From a virus: a stretch of 56,821 bases of DNA. The translations under genes and the position numbers were made by a program. The stretch is taken from IMG/VR virus record IMGVR_UViG_3300050821_010778, positions 1 through 56,821 of that record; one strand, given 5' to 3'. The notes under the pieces were generated by a model. That model saw only the letters and a program-made list of their open reading frames with translations, did not search any database and was not told where the DNA came from. This document shows, in pieces, positions 13,304-21,932 of this stretch; the stretch's first letter is position 1; each line of letters starts with the position of its first letter.

Positions 13304-14211
13304 CACCGCACCCCCGCCGTGACAGGCGGCTCGAAAGCGAAGCTCCGCTGCTGAGCCGGGACCGCGTTGTAGTCGTAGATCAACGAGAGCCGCACCCCGA
13401 CGACGATGGGGCCCACTCGCACCATGTCCTGCCTGTGATACGCAGCCACCCGCTTGTTGAGCCAGTCCCACTCCCCGCCGGTTTCCCGGAGGCCGCCAAG
13501 CCCCAGGAAGCCGCGCTTGGCCGGCAACTCCATGACCTCAGTGACGCCGTGCTGATCCTGGGCGACCAGGACCTCGCCGCCCTGCGGCGCTGGCTTCAAC
13601 TTTTTCTCGGTGAGCACGTCCAGGCCGCCGCGGTGGCGGCCGGTCAGCGTGTCCTGCGCCAAGCCATACTTCTTTTCGTACGCCGCGGCGTCGCCACTGG
13701 AGAGGCCGATGACCTGCTCCGGCTGAATGAGGGTTCGGGCGATCGAGGCCCGCGGCATCGGCTCCTCTGCCGAAGGAAGGCCGGCTGCCAGCGTGGCGCC
13801 CGGGCCAGCAGGCACGCCGCTCGCCGCCGGCGGCTGCGCGCCCGGGACTTGCCCGGTAACTCCCGGCGACTCCCGGGACTTGCTCGGCTGGCTGTTGCGG
13901 CCCAAAAGCCGATCCGCCAGCCGACCCAGGGCGCCTCTGCGCAGCGCCGGCGGAGCGACCCGCGGCACTGGCTGGGTCTTCGCTGCTGCCAGCGCGTCCG
14001 CTGCGCTCCCGAGCCGCTGGGCCGCCTGCACCAGGCCAGTCGTGTCGAGCTTGACCGGAGCCGGCTGGCTACTGCCGAGGGTCCGCAGCGCCGAGGCCGG
14101 CCCGAGCATGTCCTTGACCGAGCTGGCCACGAAGAGGACCGAACCTGCGATCGCCAGGACGAGCACAAGCACGCCGGCTGCTATGGCGTGGTGATACCAG
14201 CGCGAGATCAT
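13300..14211 (-). CDS. Single-pass membrane protein
   Basis: 303 residues. A transmembrane segment at about 8-30 (AIAAGVLVLVLAIAGSVLFV) precedes a long Ala/Pro/Ser-rich linker and a C-terminal folded part (GEWDWLNKRVAAYHRQDMVR, GPIVVGVRLSLIYDYN). ATGA overlap with the holin-like gene upstream and GTGA overlap downstream. Might be a spanin-like or envelope-anchored accessory protein; not recognised. Confidence 0.7.
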   Translation of the reverse strand: MISRWYHHAIAAGVLVLVLAIAGSVLFVASSVKDMLGPASALRTLGSSQPAPVKLDTTGLVQAAQRLGSAADALAAAKTQPVPRVAPPALRRGALGRLADRLLGRNSQPSKSRESPGVTGQVPGAQPPAASGVPAGPGATLAAGLPSAEEPMPRASIARTLIQPEQVIGLSSGDAAAYEKKYGLAQDTLTGRHRGGLDVLTEKKLKPAPQGGEVLVAQDQHGVTEVMELPAKRGFLGLGGLRETGGEWDWLNKRVAAYHRQDMVRVGPIVVGVRLSLIYDYNAVPAQQRSFAFEPPVTAGVRW

Positions 14212-14618
14212 GAGCTGGGCGTCCCCGCATCAGAGGCCGCAGGCGTCTGCGTCGCGCTGGCTGCTTGCACCTGGGCGGTCACCACTCGCGCACGCACGTG
14301 CTGGGCCCAGCCCTTATACCCGAGCCACGGCACCATGATGGCGCCCATCCATGCGACGCAGGTATTGCCGTTGTCCTTGAGGAAGGCGTGAGCCGCTGGG
14401 TCGCCGAGGACCGCATCCCGCCACCACGCGATCGACATGATGACGCTGCAGGCGGTCGGGAAGATCCATCCGCTGAAGCCGTCAGCGAGGAAGCCCCGGA
14501 ACCAGCCTAGCGGGGCGGTGTCACCGCCGGCGAGCGCGGGAGAGGCCGAGGCGCCTCCGCCGCCGAGGCGTCCCTGGATGAGACCCTTCGCCTGCTGGAT
14601 GAGAGAGTCGAAGTTCAT
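14208..14618 (-). CDS. Holin-like membrane protein
   Basis: 136 residues. Two hydrophobic segments, about 53-72 (GWIFPTACSVIMSIAWW) and 85-105 (CVAWMGAIMVPWLGYKGW), follow a Gly-rich amphipathic N terminus. Directly downstream of, and coupled by ATGA to, the GH19 endolysin, which makes holin the most likely role. Family cannot be assigned from sequence alone. Confidence 0.55.
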   Translation of the reverse strand: MNFDSLIQQAKGLIQGRLGGGGASASPALAGGDTAPLGWFRGFLADGFSGWIFPTACSVIMSIAWWRDAVLGDPAAHAFLKDNGNTCVAWMGAIMVPWLGYKGWAQHVRARVVTAQVQAASATQTPAASDAGTPSS

Positions 14619-15403
14619 GCGCCGAGTACCTCCTTGGCCTTGGTGTAGTACATCTCGCGGTCCGCCAGGCCGTTGAGACCGCCGTTGATACGGCGGGTGA
14701 TGGTCGTGAAGTCGCCAGCGTCTGCCAGTTCGTTGCAGCCGTTGACGGCGAAATACCGACCCGCGATGCGGAAGCCTACGGCTGGCGTCGCCGCGAGATC
14801 GGGATTGCCGACGAGGTCAACGCCGAGCGCCGCACCGTACTCCCGGTAATTATCGGCGCCGGTCAGCGCGATCGGTCCGCGGCCGCGATTCCTCCAGCCG
14901 TCGCCAGATTCCTCCGCCCCATTGCCCATTCGGTTGGCGTAGACGCGATTGGCGATCAACTGCGGCTGGCGGGCATAGGCCGCGGCCGTCGCGGCGTCAA
15001 AGTGAGTCGGAAAGGCGGTGAGCAGCGCGGCGGCCGAGTAGTTGAGGTTCTCGGACCACTCCCGAAGCTCGCTCGACTCGTGCGCCAACTGCGCCACGAA
15101 GGCGGCGGCGCGGAGCGGGGTATCGATGGCGAACTCGGCCATGCCCGCTGCGAGCAGGGGCAAGTAGAGGTCGAGCTTCGAGGCTGGCAGGTGAGGCATG
15201 ATCGCCTGCAGGGCCTCTGGCGAGAGGCCTGTGGTGCCCTGGGACGGAGGCGCGGCTGCCTGGGATGCCTCAGGCGCCAGCGCCGGCGGGAGTGCGGGCA
15301 CTGCCGAGGGCTCCTGGCCAGCTACGACCGCCGGCGAACTCTGGCCGAAGACCTTGACTAGCCAGCTCGCGATCCGCTGGGCCAGAGCGAGGAGAGGGTT
15401 CAT
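14615..15403 (-). CDS. GH19 chitinase-like endolysin
   Basis: 262 residues from the ATG at 15403, chosen because AAGGAG lies just upstream and the start overlaps the previous stop (ATGA). An amphipathic/hydrophobic N-terminal helix (MNPLLALAQRIASWLVKVFG) could act as a signal-anchor, then a Pro/Ala linker. The catalytic domain spans about 70-262 with AAFVAQLAHESSELREWSEN, LNYSAAALLTAFPTHF, NRVYANRMGNG and GWRNRGRGPIALTGADNY, hallmarks of GH19 phage lysins that cut peptidoglycan glycan strands. Holin candidate follows. Confidence 0.9.
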   Translation of the reverse strand: MNPLLALAQRIASWLVKVFGQSSPAVVAGQEPSAVPALPPALAPEASQAAAPPSQGTTGLSPEALQAIMPHLPASKLDLYLPLLAAGMAEFAIDTPLRAAAFVAQLAHESSELREWSENLNYSAAALLTAFPTHFDAATAAAYARQPQLIANRVYANRMGNGAEESGDGWRNRGRGPIALTGADNYREYGAALGVDLVGNPDLAATPAVGFRIAGRYFAVNGCNELADAGDFTTITRRINGGLNGLADREMYYTKAKEVLGA

Positions 15404-16080
15404 ACATTCTCCTTGCGCCACCGCTTGCGGGGCCTATCAAGGCCATCCTGGTGACACGCCAGGCCGTGGTCGCAGTAGACGCAGCGGCCATTGCTGCCTC
15501 GCACTGGCCAGTTGCATGGCCCGGCATCCGCCATGTCGCAGCATCCACACGAGCACCGCGGGGCTGGCGCGGTCGGTGAGGGAGGGGGCGCCCCAACACC
15601 GAATGCGGCGAGCGCGCCAAGAAGCGCCTCCGTGCGACTCCGCAGCGCAGCCCCGTGGCCCGTGCAGGCGCCTGTGGGGCGCTCGCAGGTTGGACACTCA
15701 GGCCCGAAGTCGCACTCGCCGGCGTGAGTGCCGAACTTCAGCAACTCAGTCGCAGCCGCGAGCAACGCCGCAAGGCGCGGCTCCGGTCCGCCCTGGATCT
15801 CGTCCCCGAAGAGCTTGCGACGCGTCTCGGCCTTTGCCTCGCGCTCGGCCCTGACGCTCTCTGCCTTCTCGACGCTGTAGGGGGGCTCGCCGGCGAACGT
15901 GATGCCCTCTGGATCGTCGCGGTAGTCCCACACTCCGCGAAAAGCCCACGCGCCTGCGCCCTCGTCACGCTGGATCTCTAAGGCCATCCCAAGCGGGTGC
16001 AGGAAGAGCCGGTTGACCTCCTGGAGGTAGCCGCGCTCCTGGAACTCCTTGGGGTCGATGTAGCGGATCGCGTCGCTCAC
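15400..16080 (-). CDS. Conserved phage hypothetical protein with Cys-rich tail
   Basis: 226 residues, GTG start in GTGA overlap. The N-terminal 90 residues (RYIDPKEFQERGYLQEVNRL, FLHPLGMALEIQRDEGAG, VWDYRDDPEGITF) resemble a domain I recall from many phage accessory regions. The C-terminal 100 residues hold about a dozen cysteines (CPTCERPTGAC, CSCGCC, CVYCDHGLACH), probably zinc-binding. Upstream of the endolysin. Function unknown. Confidence 0.7.
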   Translation of the reverse strand: MSDAIRYIDPKEFQERGYLQEVNRLFLHPLGMALEIQRDEGAGAWAFRGVWDYRDDPEGITFAGEPPYSVEKAESVRAEREAKAETRRKLFGDEIQGGPEPRLAALLAAATELLKFGTHAGECDFGPECPTCERPTGACTGHGAALRSRTEALLGALAAFGVGAPPPSPTAPAPRCSCGCCDMADAGPCNWPVRGSNGRCVYCDHGLACHQDGLDRPRKRWRKENV

Positions 16081-16358
16081 CCAGGGCTCCTCTCGACGAG
16101 CGGAAACCGGCAGCGCTCGGCTGGCTGCGGCAGCACGCGCTCCAGGTCTTCACCGAGCTTGAGCTCCATCACGAAGTCGCAGCGCTGCTGGCAGCGAGCC
16201 TCGGCCTGCTCTCTCGTTGGATAGACGCCAAGTACCGCCCATGGCTCCCGGCTCCTGTCGCGACCTGCAAGGTAGACGGGAAAGGAGGTGTTGAACCAGA
16301 CCTCGGTGCGGTGGCACGGGCGCGCATCGATGTCGATGGCCTCGGGTTCCTCGCTCAC
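16077..16358 (-). CDS. Small hypothetical protein
   Basis: 93 residues with GTG start overlapping the nuclease stop (GTGA). Sequence reads VSEEPEAIDIDARPCHRTEV, then VWFNTSFPVYLAGRDRSREP and VLGVYPTREQAEARCQQRC, a short alpha/beta fold. The longer frame upstream is a shadow of the nuclease gene. No family recognised. Confidence 0.65.
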   Translation of the reverse strand: MSEEPEAIDIDARPCHRTEVWFNTSFPVYLAGRDRSREPWAVLGVYPTREQAEARCQQRCDFVMELKLGEDLERVLPQPAERCRFPLVERSPG

Positions 16359-16783
16359 CGCAGCGCCTCCTTGATGACCGCGATCGCCACTCCGGCCCGC
16401 ACCTGGCGCGGAGTGAAGTGTAGGACCGTCCAGCCAGCGAGTTGGGCGCTGTTGCCCTTCTCGTAGTCGCGCTCGAGCCCGTCGCACCGCTGGTGCGCTC
16501 CGACCCCGCGGCCGCGGGTGACGCCATCGATCTCGACGGCGAGCATGTGGCCCGGCCAGGCGAAGTCGAAGCGCCAGCGGCGCACCGGATCGAAGCGGTA
16601 CTCGCGCTCGGGGAGCGGCAGACCAACGGCTCGGAGCTGGAAGGCGAGCGCCTCTTCGCCGGCGGAGAGCGGGGCGGTCCCAGGGCGGCTCCGTGGTGCG
16701 CGGCTCCGGGCCAAGATGAATCCGCGCGCGGCACGCTGGCAGCGCACGGCGGTCCGCAGGGCGGCTGCCTCAGGCGGCGACAA
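16355..16783 (-). CDS. Vsr/DUF559-like endonuclease
   Basis: About 142 residues. A TTG at 16783 is preferred as start because GGAGG lies 5 bases upstream; no ATG is well placed. The core PEREYRFDPVRRWRFDFAWP and MLAVEIDGVTRGRG carries the D...E-x-(D/K) layout of the Vsr-like restriction-endonuclease fold, followed by RDYEKGNSAQLAGWTVLHFT, typical of DUF559/Vsr proteins. Predicted Mg-dependent DNA nuclease. Overlaps the previous gene by 14 bases. Confidence 0.75.
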   Translation of the reverse strand: MSPPEAAALRTAVRCQRAARGFILARSRAPRSRPGTAPLSAGEEALAFQLRAVGLPLPEREYRFDPVRRWRFDFAWPGHMLAVEIDGVTRGRGVGAHQRCDGLERDYEKGNSAQLAGWTVLHFTPRQVRAGVAIAVIKEALR

Positions 16784-17417
16784 GGTAGCCTCCGCGCAAG
16801 AACCCATGCCAGGCACCTGCCTGGATCGAGCCGGCGCCGGCGGCGCACGTGCTTTGGCCGGGCTCCGGGTTCTTGTCGACCGTGAAATCGGGCGCCACGC
16901 CATGGCGGCACCAGCAGCGGTGCACGTCGTCCTCGGGCTGGGTGCAGTTGGAAGCCCGATTGTCGATGTCCCAATCGTTCCAGTGGCGGCCGGGGCAGCG
17001 GACGACGTAGGCGCGACCGTCTGGACCGCACCACCGCGCCCAGTGCTCGCGCCAGGTGGCACGCCAGATCGCGCCGGCCGGCGCCTCGCGAAGCGTCGTC
17101 TCCTCGCCGGTATCGACGCGCCGGTAGATGTGCTCATGCGAGGCCTGCGAGTGGAAGGCCGCTCCATCGAAGACGTAGCCGCATCTGCATGCAGACGGCC
17201 ACCGCGGGTCACCCGCAAACGCCTGCTCGGCGGGCATGACGCCGAAGAGGTCGACGCTCGCAGTCTCCGCTGGCGCCTCTACTCCGTCCACCAATACCAG
17301 GGCGTTGTGGTACTGGCCGCCATTCAGCGGACAGCCCGTGCCGCCATACCGCCGCAGGTAGACCCTCGCCCGCGCACTCGGCTCGATCAGGAAGCAGCGA
17401 ATGCCCGGGCCGCTCAT
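16770..17417 (-). CDS. Conserved phage hypothetical protein (Cys/His-rich)
   Basis: 215 residues from the ATG at 17417 (ATGA overlap with the micro membrane gene). Landmarks: IRCFLIEPSARARVYLRRYG, CPLNGGQYHNALVLVDG, WPSACRCGYVF, WDIDNRASNCTQPEDDVHRC, CWCRHGVAPDFTVDK, and GAGSIQAGAWHGFLRGG. I recognise this block order from many siphophage genomes, where it is conserved but uncharacterised. The Cys/His content suggests zinc binding. Confidence 0.75.
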   Translation of the reverse strand: MSGPGIRCFLIEPSARARVYLRRYGGTGCPLNGGQYHNALVLVDGVEAPAETASVDLFGVMPAEQAFAGDPRWPSACRCGYVFDGAAFHSQASHEHIYRRVDTGEETTLREAPAGAIWRATWREHWARWCGPDGRAYVVRCPGRHWNDWDIDNRASNCTQPEDDVHRCWCRHGVAPDFTVDKNPEPGQSTCAAGAGSIQAGAWHGFLRGGYLVAA

Positions 17418-17509
17418 CGCCAGTCGATCTTTGAGAAGAACCACAGCAGGCCACCGACGACCAGGACGGCCGCGCCGATCGCCACGAGTGCCCACGCCGC
17501 ACAGCTCAC
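17414..17509 (-). CDS. 31-residue membrane micro-protein
   Basis: VSCAAWALVAIGAAVLVVGG then LLWFFSKIDWR: one transmembrane helix with a short basic tail. GTG start overlaps the preceding stop (GTGA) and its stop overlaps the following ATG (ATGA). Paired with another micro membrane protein; possible lysis regulator or second holin component. Confidence 0.6.
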   Translation of the reverse strand: MSCAAWALVAIGAAVLVVGGLLWFFSKIDWR

Positions 17510-17655
17510 CGGCGCCTCCCAGGAAACTCGCCACCGATCCAGGCCAGTAGGACCATCATTCCGAGGAGCCAGAGCCATGCGATCAGGACCTGGCGGCCCG
17601 TGAGGTGCTCGGTCGCCTCCAGCGCAAAGGCCAACGTGCCCAAGGCCAGTGTCAC
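17506..17655 (-). CDS. 49-residue membrane micro-protein
   Basis: VTLALGTLAFALEATEHLTG, then RQVLIAWLWLLGMMVLLAWI and GGEFPGRRR. Two hydrophobic stretches and a basic C terminus. GTG start in GTGA overlap with the preceding gene and GTGA overlap with the following one. Too short for most gene finders. Function unknown, holin/antiholin-like topology. Confidence 0.6.
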   Translation of the reverse strand: MTLALGTLAFALEATEHLTGRQVLIAWLWLLGMMVLLAWIGGEFPGRRR

Positions 17656-18905
17656 GAGCCACCCCCAAGGCCGAGGAGCGCGAGGAACTTCTGCCAGAGG
17701 GAGCGGTGGAGGCGCCCTGGCGCAGAGGCAGTTGGCACGCCGCCAGGCGGTGGTGGTGGCGTGACATGCCCCGGCGCCGGGAAGCCGTGCGGGCCGGCAA
17801 CAGGCGCTAAGCCGCTCACGACTGCGCCGCCGACCCGCCGCGCCTCCGCCTGGTCACCTCCCCAGCGGAAGCGCCACAACTCGCGCCCCGGCAGGTAGGG
17901 CACATCCACAACGAACGGATTCTTTGCGCCGGCGGAGGCGCGGAACGACGTGCCGGTATCGATGGTGGTCGCATCGTCCGCCGCCATGCGGCTCCAGGCC
18001 GCCGGCACCACGCCGGTGTAGTTGCCGGCGGAGGTGAGCATGGCGATCGCCAACTGGGGTTTCTCCGAGTTGACCGGATTGGTGCAGCGCGACATCCGGC
18101 CGCCCTCGGTCGCCCGGACTTCGATCTCGAACGGGCCATACAAGCGCCAGCCGGCCAGCATGCCGATCGCATGGTCCAATCCGTCCAGGCTGCCTTGCTC
18201 GATCAGGGCCCGGAGCGCCTCCCGGTCGCCGGGCTGGAGTCCCCATGCCTCGGGCGGCGTCGGTGCGCCGAAGGTCTTGCCCGTGGCGGCCTCCACAAGA
18301 AGCAGGGGCCAGAAGTTCTGCTCGGTGTCGAGGGGCTTGTAGCGCCGGCCGATCTGGAGCTGCTCGTAGCCGATCGCCCAGGAGAGGAGCGGCCCCAAAA
18401 GGCCCTCGGCAACCACCGCCCCGTTGTAGCGGTGGCCCACCGCTGTGGTGCTCACGCCACCTGAGCGGTGGGGTGCGTCTCCGTCCGACTCAGCGGTTGC
18501 GGGGTTGCCGATCAGCTTGGTATGCGTGCGCGGTCCGAGTAGCGCGCCGATCGCGTAATAGGCGATCGAGGCGCGCGCCGCGGCGGCGAGCATGCCGCGC
18601 GCCTCATGGCCGCCAGGCGCAAGCTTCATTCCTGTGACGCGGTACGCCAAGGCGTCGCAGTCGTAGAGCTCACCGAACGCTTCCCGCCGGCGCAGGCCTT
18701 CCTTACGCTCCTGCTGGCAGAACGCCACGCAAGCGTCCCAGTCGTTAGCCGCCTGGACTGCGCCCCAGCGCCAGTTGTCAGAGCCCCAGTCGCCCTCGTC
18801 GGTTCCTGGCGCACCGTAGTTGGTGCCCTTGGGCGTATACCTCTTGGCGCCGGTCAGTAGGCCGTAGACCGTCGTCGCACTGTCTTTCCTGGCGTCACCG
18901 GCCAT
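17652..18905 (-). CDS. Hypothetical protein
   Basis: 417 residues, ATG start with AGGTG upstream. Mixed alpha/beta content: YGLLTGAKRYTPKGTNYGAP, WRWGAVQAANDWDACVAFCQ, a Tyr-rich region (IGYEQLQIGRRYKPLDTEQN), and a C-terminal Pro-rich stretch (about 375-395) ending in an amphipathic helix. No enzymatic motif seen. Between tail fibre genes and lysis genes, so it may be a virion accessory or receptor-related protein. Not recognised. Confidence 0.7.
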   Translation of the reverse strand: MAGDARKDSATTVYGLLTGAKRYTPKGTNYGAPGTDEGDWGSDNWRWGAVQAANDWDACVAFCQQERKEGLRRREAFGELYDCDALAYRVTGMKLAPGGHEARGMLAAAARASIAYYAIGALLGPRTHTKLIGNPATAESDGDAPHRSGGVSTTAVGHRYNGAVVAEGLLGPLLSWAIGYEQLQIGRRYKPLDTEQNFWPLLLVEAATGKTFGAPTPPEAWGLQPGDREALRALIEQGSLDGLDHAIGMLAGWRLYGPFEIEVRATEGGRMSRCTNPVNSEKPQLAIAMLTSAGNYTGVVPAAWSRMAADDATTIDTGTSFRASAGAKNPFVVDVPYLPGRELWRFRWGGDQAEARRVGGAVVSGLAPVAGPHGFPAPGHVTPPPPPGGVPTASAPGRLHRSLWQKFLALLGLGGGS

Positions 18906-19011
18906 GAGCTACACCTCGTTCTGTGCGAAGGCGAGCGTGCCCTTGTGGGCGAGGATCGAGCGGCGTCACGCGACACCTCGGATACCACAGGTCACAAGGT
19001 CATTGGAAATA

Positions 19012-19374
19012 TCATGCGCTCGGGTAACGCGGAGTAACAGTCGACTCCCTCCGCTCAAGTTCTGCCACCTTGACCTCGTAGGGCCTCAACCTTTCGACCT
19101 CGCGCTCGAGTCCCTCGACCTTGGCCTCCAGCTCTTCGACCCGCTTGCGCAGGCGCTGGTAGTCCTCTTCGCGACTGACCTGAATGCGCTCGGCCCGGGC
19201 GAACTCAGCTTCTCGGAACTGCTGCTCCATGGACAACTTCCTTTCCGAGACGCTGCGTCGGTCTTGCAACCTGGCGCCGAACCACTTCAGGACTGCCGGC
19301 CCAATGAGCGACACAAGCACGGCCGAGATGACGGCCTCGGCAGTGGGGTTTGTAAGAGGCGCCAACAGTGTCAT
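19012..19374 (-). CDS. Membrane-anchored coiled-coil protein
   Basis: 120 residues starting MTLLAPLTNPTAEAVISAVL. One transmembrane helix (about 12-33, AVISAVLVSLIGPAVLKWFG) then a long charged coiled-coil (EEDYQRLRKRVEELEAKVEG, LEREVERLRPYEVKVAELER). ATG at 19374 with GAGG upstream; the longer frame overlaps the preceding gene. Topology resembles small phage holin/spanin-type or tail-accessory membrane proteins. Confidence 0.7.
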   Translation of the reverse strand: MTLLAPLTNPTAEAVISAVLVSLIGPAVLKWFGARLQDRRSVSERKLSMEQQFREAEFARAERIQVSREEDYQRLRKRVEELEAKVEGLEREVERLRPYEVKVAELERRESTVTPRYPSA

Positions 19375-19382
19375 GACGACCT

Positions 19383-19796
19383 CTACCTCCCACGCATGAG
19401 CGCCAGACGTAGGTAGCTCTTGATGGATTGGTACCCGTGCCATAAAAAGAACGGCAGGCCGATCGAGCGCCACAGCGTGTACCAGATGTCGAAAGCGAAG
19501 ACGAAGTAGAGAACCGCGCTCAACAGGGCGACACGCGGCGCGGACCGCCCGGTGACGGCCCATACGATGCGCAAGGCGCCCAGAAGCCCGAGGATGGCAC
19601 CAACCAAAACGGGGTTGGCGAAGCGCTGGAGTTGTACCCACCATGTGAGTACGCCTTGCGGCATGACATGGAAGCACGCGATCCAGACGCCTAGCGCCAA
19701 CTGGAGTACCGCTGCGTCCATCTCGCGATCATTCCAGATGCGGTGACTTGCAAAACGTAGAAAACTACTGGTCTCGTCGAGTCGCCGTTCTCGCAT
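19383..19796 (-). CDS. Multi-pass membrane protein
   Basis: 137 residues from ATG 19796, which has AAAGGTGA 8 bases upstream (an in-frame GTG at 19808 is the alternative). Four hydrophobic stretches: AAVLQLALGVWIACFHVM, PVLVGAILGLLGALRIVWAV, VALLSAVLYFVFAF, and SIGLPFFLWHGY. Somewhat lower GC than its neighbours. Could be a holin or superinfection-exclusion protein; not assignable. Confidence 0.65.
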   Translation of the reverse strand: MRERRLDETSSFLRFASHRIWNDREMDAAVLQLALGVWIACFHVMPQGVLTWWVQLQRFANPVLVGAILGLLGALRIVWAVTGRSAPRVALLSAVLYFVFAFDIWYTLWRSIGLPFFLWHGYQSIKSYLRLALMRGR

Positions 19797-19814
19797 AATG
19801 AGTTTCACCTTTTG

Positions 19815-20492
19815 TTAGGTCCATGTCTCCAGTAGGGCGTAGCACATGAAGTTGAGGTCCGCCTTCGTGATGGAGCCGGGAGCGATCGAGCCGGGCATCG
19901 CACCGCCGCTGCAGGCCACGGTTCCCCAGCGGGGCATGTCCGCAGACCCCGATGTCGGCACTCCGTAGTAGGCAGCCGTCCCAGCAGCGCTGCCATTATT
20001 GGTTGTTGCGAAGTAATACTGCCCAGCCTGCAGAGTGACCGGGAGGTTGACCGTGGTCTTTACCCAAGCCGCCAAGAGCGTCGAGAGCGCGCCCGAAGTC
20101 CACTTCTGATTACCGGTTGCGTCGAAGATCCCCAACTGGAGGCAACCGGCAACCACGGCTGCTGTCTTGATCGCCACCTGGTTGATAACCATGGGCGACC
20201 AGAGCGTGAAGGGGAAAACGTAGGCGACGCTGTTGCCGTGGGTCACTGGCGAGAAGGTGACTGGGGTTCCTCCCCAAGGCCACGCATCGATGAGCGCCAC
20301 CTGGCTCACCGCAACAGATGGCAACGCCGACCAGGTGGCGCCGTCGGGCGAGACGTAGAGGATTGCTTGATCCTGAGCGAAGAAGTAGGACCCAGCGGCA
20401 AAGCCCGAGCTCGGTTGATCACCAACGTTGCCGACATACCAGGTGACGTAGCCGCTCTGCGCTGGATGTCGATCGAGGACTTGGAGAGCCAC
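19815..20492 (-). CDS. Tail-tip/appendage protein
   Basis: 225 residues, GTG start directly after the preceding TAG. Beta-rich, Gly/Ser/Thr-rich sequence with aromatic patches (VTWYVGNVGDQPSSGFAAGS, YFFAQDQAILYVSPDGATWS, LPVTLQAGQYYFATTNNGS). Composition and position at the end of the tail operon fit a distal tail or receptor-binding protein with a jelly-roll C-terminal domain. Confidence 0.6.
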   Translation of the reverse strand: MALQVLDRHPAQSGYVTWYVGNVGDQPSSGFAAGSYFFAQDQAILYVSPDGATWSALPSVAVSQVALIDAWPWGGTPVTFSPVTHGNSVAYVFPFTLWSPMVINQVAIKTAAVVAGCLQLGIFDATGNQKWTSGALSTLLAAWVKTTVNLPVTLQAGQYYFATTNNGSAAGTAAYYGVPTSGSADMPRWGTVACSGGAMPGSIAPGSITKADLNFMCYALLETWT

Positions 20493-21932
20493 CTAGAGCG
20501 CCTCCTTGAATTTCTGCGACATCGAATAGCGCGCTAGGCGCGGGTTTTTGACGGGACCTGGCGCCGCGAAACGCCCCCAGATCGGTGCCCACTTGCCCGC
20601 GGTGCTTAAGTTCGCGGTGTCCGGGATCCACAGGAAGTTACCGTGGATGCCAACCGTGCCCTTCAGTTGCGAGAAGATCGCGTCACTCTCCGTCTCGGTC
20701 AGGTTCTGGTTCACGAACTCAGCGAGCCTCCACTGCGGACGCACCTCGATCCACTCTTGCCCGCCCGGCGTTGGGGATACAACAGAAGGGTCAGCCCAAT
20801 CCACATCCCAGTTCCAGTCCATACTGCCAAAGGGCAACGTCATATCCGAGATGTTGAGCCGCCCTGCTGCTGCGTAGGCGTCCGATGAAACCTGGTCTAC
20901 AAGGATCGAGTCGATGAAGCCGGTGATGCTGTTGAACTGGCACGTGAACGGCGCGCCAAGCACAGACGTGAGATTGAAGACGCGGAACGTCTGCCCACCG
21001 ATGAAGACCGGATAGCTAATGGCCAGGTCGCCGCTGTCGTATAAGTAGCCATTGTGTTCGGCGATCCATTGGACCGCGGCAAATTCAAGTGTATTGGCCG
21101 TGCCGGCGGTGCCACTACACCGAATGCCTACGTTGGTCGCCGTCAAGGCGGAAAGGAGCGATGCATTCCACTGCACTTGCGCGACGAGCGGCGTCGTGCC
21201 CGTAGCGATTACCGCGCCGCTCCAGAGGTTCGCTACGACCGAGCCGCCCTGTACCAGATCGATTGAAAGCGATGGTGAAGTCCCGCTTGAGCCTGAAGCC
21301 CTTAAGTAGACAAGAAACGTTTGCAGGTTGGCTCCGGCCTTGAGCGGTAGTTGTCCACCATCCGTCTGCGACGCATTGAAGGTGGAAGTAAACTGCGTAT
21401 TGCTCGTCTTAGTGACGGCGGTCAACCAGGAGGATGGCTGGCCGAGCCAGAAGTCTGCGGTGGGCGAATTGTTCCAAGCGTTGTTGGCAGACAATGCGCC
21501 TGTTAGATTAGTGACGCTCGTCGCCGCGCCGAAAGCGGGCCTAGTGATCTGGAGCAGGTGGTAGGCCGTAGCACTGCTTCTGTAGCAGCGCACGCGCCAA
21601 CGCTTGACGGCTGCCGAGCCCGTAATGACGCGGGAGTTGTCGTTGATGAGCGCTACGACCTGAACCGTTGAGTCGAAGCTGATCCCACTGGTCGGCGGCA
21701 GAAACACGAGTGAGCGCGAGCTCGGGTAGACCAGGGGCGCGGCGCCACCACCTGGCGAGATGACGGAGGCGCCCCCAGGTAGGACATCGCCGGCCGCGCT
21801 CTGCCAGCGGGTCGAGACCTGAGGAGACTGGAGGTTCCCGGCGGGGAAACCTGGGTTGGCCGACCCGGCCAGGATCGTGCCGAGGTCGCCCAGGTTGGGC
21901 ATGGTGAAGCCGCAGACGGTATTTACCCCCAT
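20493..21932 (-). CDS. Distal tail structural protein
   Basis: 479 residues. Beta-rich throughout: GFTMPNLGDLGTILAGSANP at the start, a central region (about 60-300) rich in Ser/Thr/Ala, then FRVFNLTSVLGAPFTCQFNS and SMDWNWDVDWADPSVVSPTP. Overlaps the hub gene by 10 bases. Probably part of the tail tip or baseplate complex; family not recognised. Confidence 0.65.
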   Translation of the reverse strand: MGVNTVCGFTMPNLGDLGTILAGSANPGFPAGNLQSPQVSTRWQSAAGDVLPGGASVISPGGGAAPLVYPSSRSLVFLPPTSGISFDSTVQVVALINDNSRVITGSAAVKRWRVRCYRSSATAYHLLQITRPAFGAATSVTNLTGALSANNAWNNSPTADFWLGQPSSWLTAVTKTSNTQFTSTFNASQTDGGQLPLKAGANLQTFLVYLRASGSSGTSPSLSIDLVQGGSVVANLWSGAVIATGTTPLVAQVQWNASLLSALTATNVGIRCSGTAGTANTLEFAAVQWIAEHNGYLYDSGDLAISYPVFIGGQTFRVFNLTSVLGAPFTCQFNSITGFIDSILVDQVSSDAYAAAGRLNISDMTLPFGSMDWNWDVDWADPSVVSPTPGGQEWIEVRPQWRLAEFVNQNLTETESDAIFSQLKGTVGIHGNFLWIPDTANLSTAGKWAPIWGRFAAPGPVKNPRLARYSMSQKFKEAL

